DNA of 64,000 nt from Acidobacteria bacterium UBA2990 (GTDB lineage: Bacteria; Acidobacteriota; Vicinamibacteria; Vicinamibacterales; UBA8438): contig DEAE01000023.1 of assembly GCA_002347025.1 (NCBI GenBank), positions 108,240 through 172,239 of the forward strand, read 5' to 3'. A program made the position numbers and the translations under genes. Below the pieces are notes generated by a model. The model was not told the DNA's origin. It ran no database searches and saw nothing but the letters and a program-made list of their open reading frames with translations. Positions 43,339 through 51,708 of this stretch are shown piece by piece. Within the stretch, counting starts at the first letter, position 1, and the number at the start of each line of letters is the position of its first letter.

Positions 43339-44490
43339 TCAAGGCTGAACACGGTCAAACTTTTGCACCCGTTGTCCCACATTAACCTCGGTGGTGTATA
43401 GATTCCCCTGCGAATCTATGCCGAGGGTGTGGAGGCGATAGAATTGACCCGCATTCTTGCCCAATCGCCCGAAATGGTCTCGGATCTCAAGTGTTTCTCG
43501 GTCGAGAATCCAGACTACGTTGTTGGTGCTGTCTGAGATGAACAGCCAGCGCTGATCGGGGTCTTCGGAGAGGGTGACTCCACATACTGAGCCGCTCCCT
43601 AATGTTTCTGGGCGAATGAAAGCTTCGGTAACGAACTTACCGTCCTTCTGGAATACCTGTAAACGGTTATTTGTGCGGTCGGAAACATAGACTAACCCGT
43701 CGTGGGAAATTGCAACGTCATGGACGGGGCCACGATATTGACGAATAGGTTCGGCTGCGGGGTCATAAGGTGGTAAGGCTAGGTCTTCAGGTCTCTCACC
43801 ATATGCGCCCCAATGCCGTTTGTAGGCCCCAGTGTTGGAATCAAAGACTATGACTCGACGGTTGCCGTAACCATCGGCGACATAGACTTCGTTGGCCTCG
43901 GAGTCAACGCGAATACCGGCAGGTCGCCCGAGATTTTCGGTGTCGTTGCTACCTCCGCTTTCCCCCTGCTGTCCGATTTGTAGCAGGAATTCTCCAGCTT
44001 TGGTGAACTTTAAGATGTGCGCGTCGTCCGGTGCGTTACCGCCAATCCAGACAAAGTCCTCTGAATCGACGTGGATACCATGCTCGCTTGTTGGCCACTG
44101 GTAGCCATCCCCGGGACCACCCCAAAAGCTCACGACATTGCCTTCCGGATCAAATTCGATGACAGGAGGAGCCGCTACACAGCACATACCCTCCTCGCCT
44201 CGCTGTCTGGCATCGAGTGTTCTCGGGCGGTGTAACACCCAAACATGATCTTGGTCGTCTACAGCTATGCCAGAGACCTGGCCCAGTATCCAGTTATTGG
44301 GCAGCTCCCTAGCCCAGAAGGGATCAACTCTAAACTGTGGTACCTCCGAATTGGGTAGGCCATCAGATACACCTGAGGAAGGATCAGGCTGGTGGATGTC
44401 TTGCTCTGGGGCACCGCAGTTGAGCGCGGCCAAAAGTGGGAGTGCCACAATGGCATGGCGTCGGATATCTCTTTGTCGGCTCCTCGTCAT
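43339..44490 (-). CDS. NHL-repeat lipoprotein
   Basis: This 383-residue protein has a lipoprotein signal (AIVALPLLAALNC-GAPEQ), so it is probably anchored to a membrane. The mature part is an NHL propeller: SGIAVDDQDHVWVLHRP, HGIHVDSEDFVWIGGN, GRPAGIRVDSEANEVYVADG, HDVAISHDGLVYVSDRTNN and a final LHTLGIDSQGNLYTTEV. NHL propellers bind proteins, sugars or peptides; no catalytic residues can be read. It resembles the secreted NHL protein at 26574 in blade style only. ATG at 44490 is chosen; an in-frame GTG lies three codons upstream. Confidence 0.8.
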   Translation of the reverse strand: MTRSRQRDIRRHAIVALPLLAALNCGAPEQDIHQPDPSSGVSDGLPNSEVPQFRVDPFWARELPNNWILGQVSGIAVDDQDHVWVLHRPRTLDARQRGEEGMCCVAAPPVIEFDPEGNVVSFWGGPGDGYQWPTSEHGIHVDSEDFVWIGGNAPDDAHILKFTKAGEFLLQIGQQGESGGSNDTENLGRPAGIRVDSEANEVYVADGYGNRRVIVFDSNTGAYKRHWGAYGERPEDLALPPYDPAAEPIRQYRGPVHDVAISHDGLVYVSDRTNNRLQVFQKDGKFVTEAFIRPETLGSGSVCGVTLSEDPDQRWLFISDSTNNVVWILDRETLEIRDHFGRLGKNAGQFYRLHTLGIDSQGNLYTTEVNVGQRVQKFDRVQP

Positions 44491-44640
44491 GCATAGCACG
44501 ATACACTACAATCCGCAGTAAAGGTAAATGCCGGGCTATCCAACTCGTTGACCTGCTATATAGGTTGAAGGGTGCTCGTTTGAATTTGTGAGCCGAGGCT
44601 TTAACATCGACTGGTTGGACGCTATCGAGGAGGAAGCAGA

Positions 44641-45441
44641 ATGAGGGGATTACTGAGTGTTATTGCTGTGCTGGTATCTGTCTCGTCGGTCTCCGCACAG
44701 TTAGCTGTAGCCAACGAGGCGGGGCTCACTTATGGCCATGTTCATCTAAACGTAACCGACATGGAGCTGAACAAGCAGCTTTGGGTCGATCATTTCGGAG
44801 GGGTGGTGGTTGAGAAGGGTCCATTGACCGCTATTCGCCTCCCAAACTTTCTTGTTGCTTTGACCGAGCGAGCTCCGACAGGGCCCTCAAAGGGTACGGT
44901 GATGGACCATTTCGGCTTCAAGGTTCGGGATATGGAGAAATTTTTGGCCAAATGGAGGGCTGCTGGGTATGCAGTCGATTCAGAATTCACAGGTGCTGAG
45001 GGCCAGCATAATGCCTATGTGACTTTTCCAGATGGTGCCTTGGTCGAACTACAGGAAGATCAGGGGCTTCACGTCGAAGCTAGTGGTTATCACATCCATT
45101 TTTGGACTCCAGAATATGAAAGTCTCCTGGACTGGTATGTGGAGATGTTCGGCTTAGAGAGACGTCCGAGAGGGCGGATTGAAACGACTACCAATGTTCC
45201 AGGTATGAACATGAGTTTTGGTAACACTCAGGATGAGCATGTGCCTTCTCGTGGACGGGCGATTGATCATATCGGGTTTGAGGTTGATGACCTCGAAGCG
45301 TTTTGTGAGGCACTGAAAGCCAAAGGTATCGAGTTTGATGTTGAATATCGTGAGATCGATAGCATTGAACTAAAGATTGCCTTTATTACGGATCCTGAGG
45401 GAACCTACATCGAATTGACGGAAGGGTACGACGCTTACTAG
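44641..45441 (+). CDS. Exported VOC-superfamily protein (double glyoxalase-like)
   Basis: This 266-residue protein has a signal peptide (about residues 1-19, ending SVSAQ). Two VOC modules follow: the first from TYGHVHLNVTDMELNKQLWV to about residue 145, the second from GYHIHFWTPEYESLLDWYVE to the end. Metal-site candidates are H in YGHVHL, H in MDHFGF, E in VELQED, H in DHIGFEV and E in YIELTEG. VOC enzymes isomerise, hydrolyse or oxygenate small molecules, usually in the cytosol; export is unusual. The start has GAGGAGGAAG about 4-10 bases upstream. A hairpin follows at 45460. Confidence 0.83.
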   Translation: MRGLLSVIAVLVSVSSVSAQLAVANEAGLTYGHVHLNVTDMELNKQLWVDHFGGVVVEKGPLTAIRLPNFLVALTERAPTGPSKGTVMDHFGFKVRDMEKFLAKWRAAGYAVDSEFTGAEGQHNAYVTFPDGALVELQEDQGLHVEASGYHIHFWTPEYESLLDWYVEMFGLERRPRGRIETTTNVPGMNMSFGNTQDEHVPSRGRAIDHIGFEVDDLEAFCEALKAKGIEFDVEYREIDSIELKIAFITDPEGTYIELTEGYDAY

Positions 45442-45459
45442 TCTATCTACTGCGCCTGC

Positions 45460-45496
45460 GGTGGGCTGAAACTGTTGTGAATGGTTTCAGCCTACC
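45460..45496. terminator. Strong hairpin between convergent genes
   Basis: A 13-bp stem with one G-T pair (GGTGGGCTGAAAC / GTTTCAGCCTACC) and an 11-base loop sits 19 bases after the VOC stop and before the end of the amidohydrolase gene. There is little T-tract on either side, so it may terminate in both directions or mark mRNA ends. Confidence 0.55.
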
Positions 45497-45568
45497 TTGA
45501 TATTCCGGGTTCGGGTGCCTCAGACTCAAGCTTCGGGATCCCCCTAAACGAGTGGTGATGGGCTCCCG

Positions 45569-46852
45569 CTACGACCCAAGCCATGCCTCGCTGAGTGCCT
45601 CCCTTTCAACAGCGACACCTCGAAGATACACATCCACGATTTGCCGGGTGTTGGTAATGTCTTCAATAGGGTTGGCTTCGAGGATGATGAAGTCGGCACT
45701 CTTTCCAGCTTCTAGGGTGCCTAGATTGTCCAACTCCATAAAGGCAGCAGAATTACCAGTCGCTGCGACTATTACGTCGGCAGGGGGCATGCCGGCCCTT
45801 ACCATGTCTTCCATCTCAGCATGAGGACTCCATCCGGCACCACCGTCCGTTCCGAGGATTATCGTTGTGCCGGCAGCGTGTAGTCTCGCCAGATTGCGGG
45901 CCTGAATGCCGAAGCGCTGTTGGGCTCCAATGTTGTCAACTGACCTGGCCTGCATCTCTTCTAGTTGGTCTGGTTGAATAGTGCCCGCCAACCAGCTGAG
46001 ATCGGTGGGACGCCCTGGGTTTGGCAGATTTGGAGCTAGAACAATGTGGGGTCGCTCTTGGAAAAGTTCGACCACCTCGTCATCAATATCCATGTCTCGA
46101 ATACCGTGCGCGAACGCGTCAAGACCCGAACGTAGCAGACCCTTAGCATCCTCCAGTGTATAGACATGGGCTGTGACACGCAGGTCTCGTTGGTGGGCCT
46201 CGTCAATGACTGCACTGTAGAGTTCTGGTGTGAGCTTGTCGAACTGACCGTTTCGATCGTCGACCCAGATCTTGATGACGTCGAGGCTTTGTGGGGCAAG
46301 TTCTTGAACGGCTGCCCTAGCTTCCTCAGGGGTCGAAATCCAGTAAGGAACCTCGGTCCGACCTGGTTCTGGCGCCGTGATGCCACGTCCGACAGTGCGG
46401 TAGAGGGCGGCGTTGGGAATCACCTCATCTCGAATCTGGAATGGGAGGTCACCGGTGCCACGTCCTAGGCTCATGACGGCGGCGACGCCATAGTAAGCTT
46501 TCCGTTGTAAGTCTTCGACGAGCTCGTCTCGGCTTGTGGTTCTAAGGTGCACATGAGTGTCAATGATGGCGGGCATTACGGTACGGCCGCTAAGGTCTAT
46601 TTGGGCCGAACCAGTAGGGGGCTCAAGGCTATTGGCGTCGCCGACTGCAACGAGACGGTCTTCCTCGACTACAAATGCGCCGTTTTCGATGACGGAACCG
46701 TCACCGACTATGACTCGGGCACCCGTGAAGACCACGGCATTACTGATGTCAGGAGTCGGTTGGGGTAGGGATCCCATGCACGCTCCTGATAAGAGTGCCG
46801 AGAGTAATATGGCGCCTAGCGCCTTCGAGCGGAATTGAGTCTGTCCAAACAT
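45569..46852 (-). CDS. Amidohydrolase-family lipoprotein
   Basis: This 427-residue protein has a lipoprotein signal (ILLSALLSGAC-MGSLP). The TIM-barrel amidohydrolase carries MPAIIDTHVHLRTTS (first metal H-x-H), a Lys in DVIKIWVDD suited to carboxylation, HVYTLEDA, AHGIRDMD and a fourth-metal Asp in LGTDGGAGWSPH. Regions at both ends form the small beta domain (VFTGARVIVGDGSV and DFIILEANPIEDI). Family members hydrolyse amides, lactams or imidazoles; substrate unknown. The start has GGAGG about 7 bases upstream. A perfect hairpin at 46917-46950 separates it from the upstream gene. Confidence 0.86.
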   Translation of the reverse strand: MFGQTQFRSKALGAILLSALLSGACMGSLPQPTPDISNAVVFTGARVIVGDGSVIENGAFVVEEDRLVAVGDANSLEPPTGSAQIDLSGRTVMPAIIDTHVHLRTTSRDELVEDLQRKAYYGVAAVMSLGRGTGDLPFQIRDEVIPNAALYRTVGRGITAPEPGRTEVPYWISTPEEARAAVQELAPQSLDVIKIWVDDRNGQFDKLTPELYSAVIDEAHQRDLRVTAHVYTLEDAKGLLRSGLDAFAHGIRDMDIDDEVVELFQERPHIVLAPNLPNPGRPTDLSWLAGTIQPDQLEEMQARSVDNIGAQQRFGIQARNLARLHAAGTTIILGTDGGAGWSPHAEMEDMVRAGMPPADVIVAATGNSAAFMELDNLGTLEAGKSADFIILEANPIEDITNTRQIVDVYLRGVAVEREALSEAWLGS

Positions 46853-46916
46853 AGAAAGCCTCCAGTCCTTAGCAAAGAGGAGAACAATACTTCAGGTACT
46901 TCGTGTCCAAAACAAC

Positions 46917-46950
46917 GGGCCGGCACCGCGGATGCCCGCGGTGCCGGCCC
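46917..46950 (-). terminator. Perfect 15-bp hairpin terminator
   Basis: GGGCCGGCACCGCGG pairs perfectly with CCGCGGTGCCGGCCC across a four-base loop. It lies 29 bases beyond the stop of the minus-strand recurring-family gene; read on that strand it is followed by GTTGTTTTGG, a T-rich tail. A likely intrinsic terminator of that gene. Confidence 0.7.
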
Positions 46951-46978
46951 AAGGGGTCAGCAGGGTGGTTCAAAGCCC

Positions 46979-47977
46979 CTAGGGTCTCAGCTCTCGCCCC
47001 TGTCGCTCAAGTTCGCGGGCACCAGCGAGGATGCCATGCAATCCAATGTTGCCTTCATGGCATGCGTATTCAAACAGTGGGCCGTCGGTCCGGCGAAACG
47101 GCATCATAACTGTGAAGGGGGCAGTATAGACGGTGGGGTCTGAGACAGTGTATTCGTAGGCCACACGGTCAGGGGTGACACGTGTGAAACGCTCAATCAG
47201 GTGTTTGTTCGGGCTTGTCCCTCGGCTTTCGCCACCGCGGAATTGGCTGGTTTCAACAACGAATGTTTCTCCCTCCCAGTGACCGCGGGAGACTCCGGAA
47301 AGTTGCTTGAATGGAGGAGTAGCGACGTCATCGATTGGGACAATCCGAGCGTTGTGAACCATTTCATTAAGAATTACAACATGGTCTTTGGTCTGAAAGA
47401 TCATCACGTTGTTGTTGTAAGCACCGGATGACATGGGTGGGCCAGCATTGAAACCCATGATGCAGCGATCCATGAGGCTGCGGTTCTCGTAGGAATCGTA
47501 CATGTGCTCTCGGCGGTAGGCCGAGCGTTCTTGAGCGGCCATCTGGGCTTCCTCAGTGCGTTGTGGGAGCCGCCCATTTGGAGGATCGATAACTAGCGAT
47601 GTGCGTTTATCGTCAGTCAGGTCGACCCCACGCTCGTACCAGAACTCGTTATACGAGAGGACGCCTCCCTCTGCTCGAGGCTGGTAACCTGCACTCCGAG
47701 CACCCTGAACTGGATCGAAGAGATCGCGATTCTGTCGAGTGCGTTCTGAGGCTTCGAATTGTGCGGCCGTTCGAGCGTCGAGGGTGTCCTGACCTTCGAA
47801 TTGAGCTGGTCGCTGGTAGGGAGTCAGTGTCCGGAAAGTAAAGATTCCGGAGATGTCAGGGTGTCCGTCCGGTGTTCGCATCGGCATTGTGCGGTCTGCT
47901 GATTGCGTAAATGCCTGCGGTGTGAGCAACAGGACGATGGCTAGTGTAAAGAATCCTGCGGCGCATCTTTTCGTCAT
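46979..47977 (-). CDS. Secreted protein of the recurring 'PDLQGVW' family, copy 3
   Basis: This 332-residue protein has a signal peptide (about residues 1-25, ending AFTQ). Family landmarks: RTPDGHPDISGIFTFRTLTP, LVIDPPNGRLPQRTEEAQMA, DRCIMGFNAGPPMSS, IFQTKDHVVILNEMVHNARI, WEGETFVVETSQF, HLIERFTRV and YACHEGNIGLHGILAGAREL. ATG at 47977 has GGGAG about 8 bases upstream and is preferred to 47998. Copy 4 diverges from it across 363 bases, making this pair a tandem-type duplication in opposite orientation. A strong terminator follows. Function unknown. Confidence 0.8.
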   Translation of the reverse strand: MTKRCAAGFFTLAIVLLLTPQAFTQSADRTMPMRTPDGHPDISGIFTFRTLTPYQRPAQFEGQDTLDARTAAQFEASERTRQNRDLFDPVQGARSAGYQPRAEGGVLSYNEFWYERGVDLTDDKRTSLVIDPPNGRLPQRTEEAQMAAQERSAYRREHMYDSYENRSLMDRCIMGFNAGPPMSSGAYNNNVMIFQTKDHVVILNEMVHNARIVPIDDVATPPFKQLSGVSRGHWEGETFVVETSQFRGGESRGTSPNKHLIERFTRVTPDRVAYEYTVSDPTVYTAPFTVMMPFRRTDGPLFEYACHEGNIGLHGILAGARELERQGRELRP

Positions 47978-48340
47978 CAGTGCTTCTCCCATGCGCACCG
48001 TCTTTTGTTAACAGTGCCATTAAGGTTCTGCGAGGGTAATACTAGTGAGTCTGCAACAACGGCATCTTTGCAATGCTAGGGTATAAATTTACTGGCAAAG
48101 GCCTGTAAATGCAAGGGTTACTGCATTTTGTTGGAATGGTTGAAAGTCTTGGCTCTTTGCTCGAGGCTGTGAGGATTGACCATGGGTGAGTCCCCAAAGT
48201 CACGTTATAGGATCCAGGGGTTTAGGCCATGGCTTGAAATTTGCCAATCGGTGGTGACAGCTATACATTGGTTTGGAACTTACCTGCTAGTGGTCTGGCT
48301 GGTGGGGTGAAGGTTCTGAAAGGCACGGAGGTCTTAGGAG
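47978..48340. other. Divergent intergenic region of 363 bases
   Basis: It separates two divergent copies of the same secreted family and must hold both promoters. An A+T-rich patch (GTATAAATTT at about 48081) could be a -10 element but has no clear partner at the right spacing. No convincing small gene is seen. Confidence 0.4.
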
Positions 48341-49336
48341 ATGAAGAGGCTAGTTGTGTTTGTGTTTCTATCCCTTCTGGCCCACCAAAGTGCGGGCCAA
48401 GTCCCGCCCTCGGAGGGAGTGCCGCGGACAGCAGACGGTCGGCCGGATTTGACTGGGTTGTGGACCACGCAAACGTTTACGCCGTTGCAAAGACCGGAGG
48501 AGTTTGGAGAACGGAGTTTCCTGACTGATGAGGAGGTGGCGACCCTGACAAGGGTTCTGACTGCTCCCGGCGTGGACCCACTGCGTGGGCGAGCCTTTGC
48601 CGACGCGGTGTCGGTTGATGTCGACCGACGAACTGCTGCGACTGAGCAGGCCGACCCGACTCATTACGACAATTCTATGTGGCTTCGTACCGCTGACCCT
48701 AAGGGACTGTCGAGCCGACGGACTTCATTGATTGTCGATCCGACCGATGGTCGCATTCCTTCTCGCACTGAAGAGGGACTAATGCGGGCACAGCAACGTC
48801 GGGACCAACGTGGCTACGATAGTTACCAGAACCGTCCGGCCCAGGAGCGGTGTTTGGTCTGGACCCATGAAGGGCCGCCGATGATGCCGCCACCCTATAA
48901 CGACCTCTATCAAATCTTTCAGACACCAGACCATGTTGTGGTCTTTGCTGAGATGGCCAATAATCCACCACGGATTATCGGGACAAACGGCGGTGACCAC
49001 GTATCCCCACGTATTAGGCAATGGCCGGGTCATTCTATTGGTCGTTGGGAGGGCGACACTTTGGTGGTAGACACGACGAATTTTACGGAAAAGACGGGGT
49101 TCCAAGGGTCAGGAGATTCTCTCCGTGTTGTCGAGCGGTTCACTAGGTTGGATGCAGATACGATCCGTTACGAGTTTACGGTTGAGGACCCGACTACCTG
49201 GTCTCGGCCTTGGAGTGTTCAATTGCCAATGGTAAAAACCCAAGGTCCCCTATACCCCTACACCTGTCACGAGGGCAATTACGGGATGGTGAACACTCTC
49301 CGGGGTGCGAGGAGAGCTGATGGTGAGGGTCGCTGA
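48341..49336 (+). CDS. Secreted protein of the recurring 'PDLQGVW' family, copy 4
   Basis: This 331-residue protein has a signal peptide (about residues 1-19, ending SAGQ). Family landmarks: RTADGRPDLTGLWTTQTFTP, IVDPTDGRIPSRTEEGLMRA, ERCLVWTHEGPPMMPP, IFQTPDHVVVFAEM, WEGDTLVVDTTNFTE, RVVERFTRL, TTWSRPWSVQLP and YTCHEGNYGMVNTLRGARRA. GGAG lies just before the ATG, giving a good start. The gene is followed 34 bases later by the PHP-type protein and then the TauE/SafE exporter. Copies 3 and 4 share the DPxxGRxPxRTEE stretch more closely than 1 and 2. Confidence 0.8.
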   Translation: MKRLVVFVFLSLLAHQSAGQVPPSEGVPRTADGRPDLTGLWTTQTFTPLQRPEEFGERSFLTDEEVATLTRVLTAPGVDPLRGRAFADAVSVDVDRRTAATEQADPTHYDNSMWLRTADPKGLSSRRTSLIVDPTDGRIPSRTEEGLMRAQQRRDQRGYDSYQNRPAQERCLVWTHEGPPMMPPPYNDLYQIFQTPDHVVVFAEMANNPPRIIGTNGGDHVSPRIRQWPGHSIGRWEGDTLVVDTTNFTEKTGFQGSGDSLRVVERFTRLDADTIRYEFTVEDPTTWSRPWSVQLPMVKTQGPLYPYTCHEGNYGMVNTLRGARRADGEGR

Positions 49337-49370
49337 TGGGTGATGATGGCAGGGGATGAGGAGGAATCTT

Positions 49371-50846
49371 ATGCCTTCCCGAGGGATGTCGTTGTGGTTG
49401 TTGGCTCTAATGTTTGCAGGGCTGGTGCTGTCAATAACAGGGCAGGAGCGCGTGTGGTTGGCCGGTGATTCACATATTCATAGCCATTGGAGTAGCGGGT
49501 ATGACCGGTCGGTTAGCCCGCCCCTTGCGATTAAAGGAAGGGACGCCGCTTATTCCACGCCTCGTAATGCGGCCATGGCGCGTCAGTTTGGTCTCAGGTG
49601 GATGGTTACGACTGATCATGGGGGACCCAATCATTCCCAATTGAACCTGACACGGGCCTATAGCGAGCTGACATTGTCCCGTCGACTTGTGCCAGAGCTG
49701 CTGCAATTTTACGGGATGGAATTGAATATGCCTGGGATGGATCATCATACTCTGATCATCCCGCAAACCGAGGATGAAGCGAGGATTCTATTTGAGATCG
49801 AGAGTCGGTTTGATGCTAATGAAGACTGGGCTTTGCCGAGGAATCCGAGGCGCAACTCCGAGTCTCTTAGAAGTGCGGCGCTGAACCACATAAGGCAACT
49901 TGAACCGCTGCCATTACTGTTTGCGAATCACCCATCCCGGTCGGCGCTGGGGCGGGGGCGTTATGGCTTGGATGAGCCCTGGGAGTTGCGCGGTAATAAC
50001 GACGTGGCTCCTGAGGTGTATCGAGGGATGGAAGGGGCTCCTGGTCATCAGGCAGCGACTTTATCGGCGTCGAGTGGAATCCAAGGGAGGGGCCGAGGTT
50101 TCAGGGGCGGTTATCGAAACCCTGGGGCTCATACGCTCGGCGGGTTTGATCAGATGACTGCCGTTGTCGGAGGGTTGTGGGACGCTTTGCTCGGGGAAGG
50201 TAGGCGGTTTTGGATTATTGCCTCCTCTGATTCACATTTTCACTATTCGGATCCCGTTCGTCCGGGATCGGACTTCTGGCCGGGGGAGTTTCATAAGACT
50301 TACGTACGAGCCCACCCTACATATGACGATGTTCTCGATGGCTTGCGGCAGGGCCGAGTGTTTGTGTCGGCGGGAGGGCTTGTGACGGAGTTGGATATAG
50401 CTGTTCTGGGGCCTGCTGGTGGAGAAGCGGGGATAGGAGAAACGCTATTGTTGAATCCTGTGGACGATGTGAGGGTTAGGGTTCGCTTTCGTGATCCGGC
50501 TGGAGCAAACCATGGTGGACAGAACCCCTCCGTGCAACGAGTTGACTTGATCATGGGTGAGGTGACTCGGTCAGGTGTTGACCCGAATAGCGACCGGAAT
50601 CTGTCAACTCGTGTTGTTCGGCGGTTTACCCCAGCTGACTGGCAGCGGGAGGGTGAGTTTGGGCTTATCGAGACAACCCTGTCTGGGTCAGCTCAGGATC
50701 GGTATCTTAGGGTGCGTGGCACCAGTGGTGAACATGCCGAACCCCTTATGGATGAACCTGGTGAAGACCCCTGGGACGATTTGTGGTTTTATTCAAATCC
50801 TATATTTCTGGACGTGAATGAAGGACGTCCTTCCTTGAACAATTGA
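49371..50846 (+). CDS. Secreted PHP-type metal-dependent phosphoesterase/hydrolase
   Basis: This 491-residue protein has a signal peptide (about residues 1-24, ending ITGQ). PHP metal motifs: GDSHIHSHWSSG near the N-terminus, TTDHGG, FYGMELNMPG, H in MDHHTLII, FANHPSR and IIASSDSHFHYS. The C-terminal part (about 330-491) is a separate beta-rich domain with VRVRVRFRDPAGANHGG. Substrate unknown. ATG at 49371 has AGGAGG 6 bases upstream; an earlier ATG at 49356 would contain that site. The following TauE/SafE gene overlaps the stop by four bases, so the two are translationally coupled. Confidence 0.78.
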   Translation: MPSRGMSLWLLALMFAGLVLSITGQERVWLAGDSHIHSHWSSGYDRSVSPPLAIKGRDAAYSTPRNAAMARQFGLRWMVTTDHGGPNHSQLNLTRAYSELTLSRRLVPELLQFYGMELNMPGMDHHTLIIPQTEDEARILFEIESRFDANEDWALPRNPRRNSESLRSAALNHIRQLEPLPLLFANHPSRSALGRGRYGLDEPWELRGNNDVAPEVYRGMEGAPGHQAATLSASSGIQGRGRGFRGGYRNPGAHTLGGFDQMTAVVGGLWDALLGEGRRFWIIASSDSHFHYSDPVRPGSDFWPGEFHKTYVRAHPTYDDVLDGLRQGRVFVSAGGLVTELDIAVLGPAGGEAGIGETLLLNPVDDVRVRVRFRDPAGANHGGQNPSVQRVDLIMGEVTRSGVDPNSDRNLSTRVVRRFTPADWQREGEFGLIETTLSGSAQDRYLRVRGTSGEHAEPLMDEPGEDPWDDLWFYSNPIFLDVNEGRPSLNN

Positions 50847-51592
50847 TCAACGACCCGTGGTTCTATCTCGCTAGCACCATAGCTGTAGTCATCGCCGGAG
50901 TGGCTAAAGGGGGCCTTGGTGGTGGTATCGCCGTAGTCGGGGTTCCGCTGATGGCTATGGTTGTTAGCCCGGCTCAGGCCGCCGCCATCCTACTACCTAT
51001 TCTCATGGCGATGGATGCCTTGGCGCTTCGGGCATACTGGAACGAGTGGGATACCGAGAATCTGAGGGTGCTGTTGCCGTCTGCTCTCGTGGGTACTGTG
51101 CTTGGGTGGGTCACGTTTGGGAGCCTGTCAGCTGACGGTCTCCGAATACTAGTTGCTGTGGTGGCGTTGTCCTATGCGCTGCAATATTTCCTCCCGCAAG
51201 GTGCTAACAGCGGTAGGTCCGCACGTTCTGTGGACGGCGTCTTTTGGGGGGCTTTATCAGGATTTACTAGTTTTTCGGTTCACGCAGGAGGTCCTCCTCT
51301 CCAGGCGTACCTTCTCCCTCAGCGGATGAATCGCACAAGATTTCAGGCTACGAGCGTGGTGTTTTTTTTTGTTGTGAACTGGTCGAAAGTTGGGCCTTAC
51401 GCGTGGTTGGGGCAATGGAACGGGGAAAACCTTCTAACTTCTGCCGTGTTGCTTCCTCTTGCGCCGCTTGGTGTTTGGCTGGGTCGACGGTTGCATCAAC
51501 GGGTTAATGATGCCGTGTTCTTCCGAGTAGTCCATGTTTCCTTGTTTGTTATTGGGGTCAAGCTGCTTTATGACGTTTATGCCGTTCACTGA
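50843..51592 (+). CDS. TauE/SafE-family sulfite/organoanion exporter
   Basis: This 249-residue inner-membrane protein has about eight hydrophobic segments. The family signature is clear: AGVAKGGLGGGIAVVGVPLM near the N-terminus, SFSVHAGGPPLQAYLLPQRM in the middle and a second repeat half ending LFVIGVKLLYDV. TauE/SafE proteins move sulfite, sulfoacetate or similar anions across the inner membrane. The TTG start overlaps the TGA of the preceding PHP gene (TTGA), indicating coupling. A sulfite-oxidase-like gene exists in the window but 33 kb away, so a shared pathway is only a guess. Confidence 0.85.
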   Translation: MINDPWFYLASTIAVVIAGVAKGGLGGGIAVVGVPLMAMVVSPAQAAAILLPILMAMDALALRAYWNEWDTENLRVLLPSALVGTVLGWVTFGSLSADGLRILVAVVALSYALQYFLPQGANSGRSARSVDGVFWGALSGFTSFSVHAGGPPLQAYLLPQRMNRTRFQATSVVFFFVVNWSKVGPYAWLGQWNGENLLTSAVLLPLAPLGVWLGRRLHQRVNDAVFFRVVHVSLFVIGVKLLYDVYAVH

Positions 51593-51708
51593 ATAACTGG
51601 TAGGGATTTGTGGTCTGGGAGCTGAATGGCTTGAGACAGGGTAAAGAGGAGAAAAAGGATCTTGCACGATGGTAGGTGAGGGCCTACGATTATCAGACGG
51701 GAGAATAT

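Noticed and set aside
48080..48095. A TATAAA sequence as promoter in the divergent gap
   Set aside because: No -35-like hexamer occurs at 15-19 bases and the lineage's promoter consensus is not known to me.
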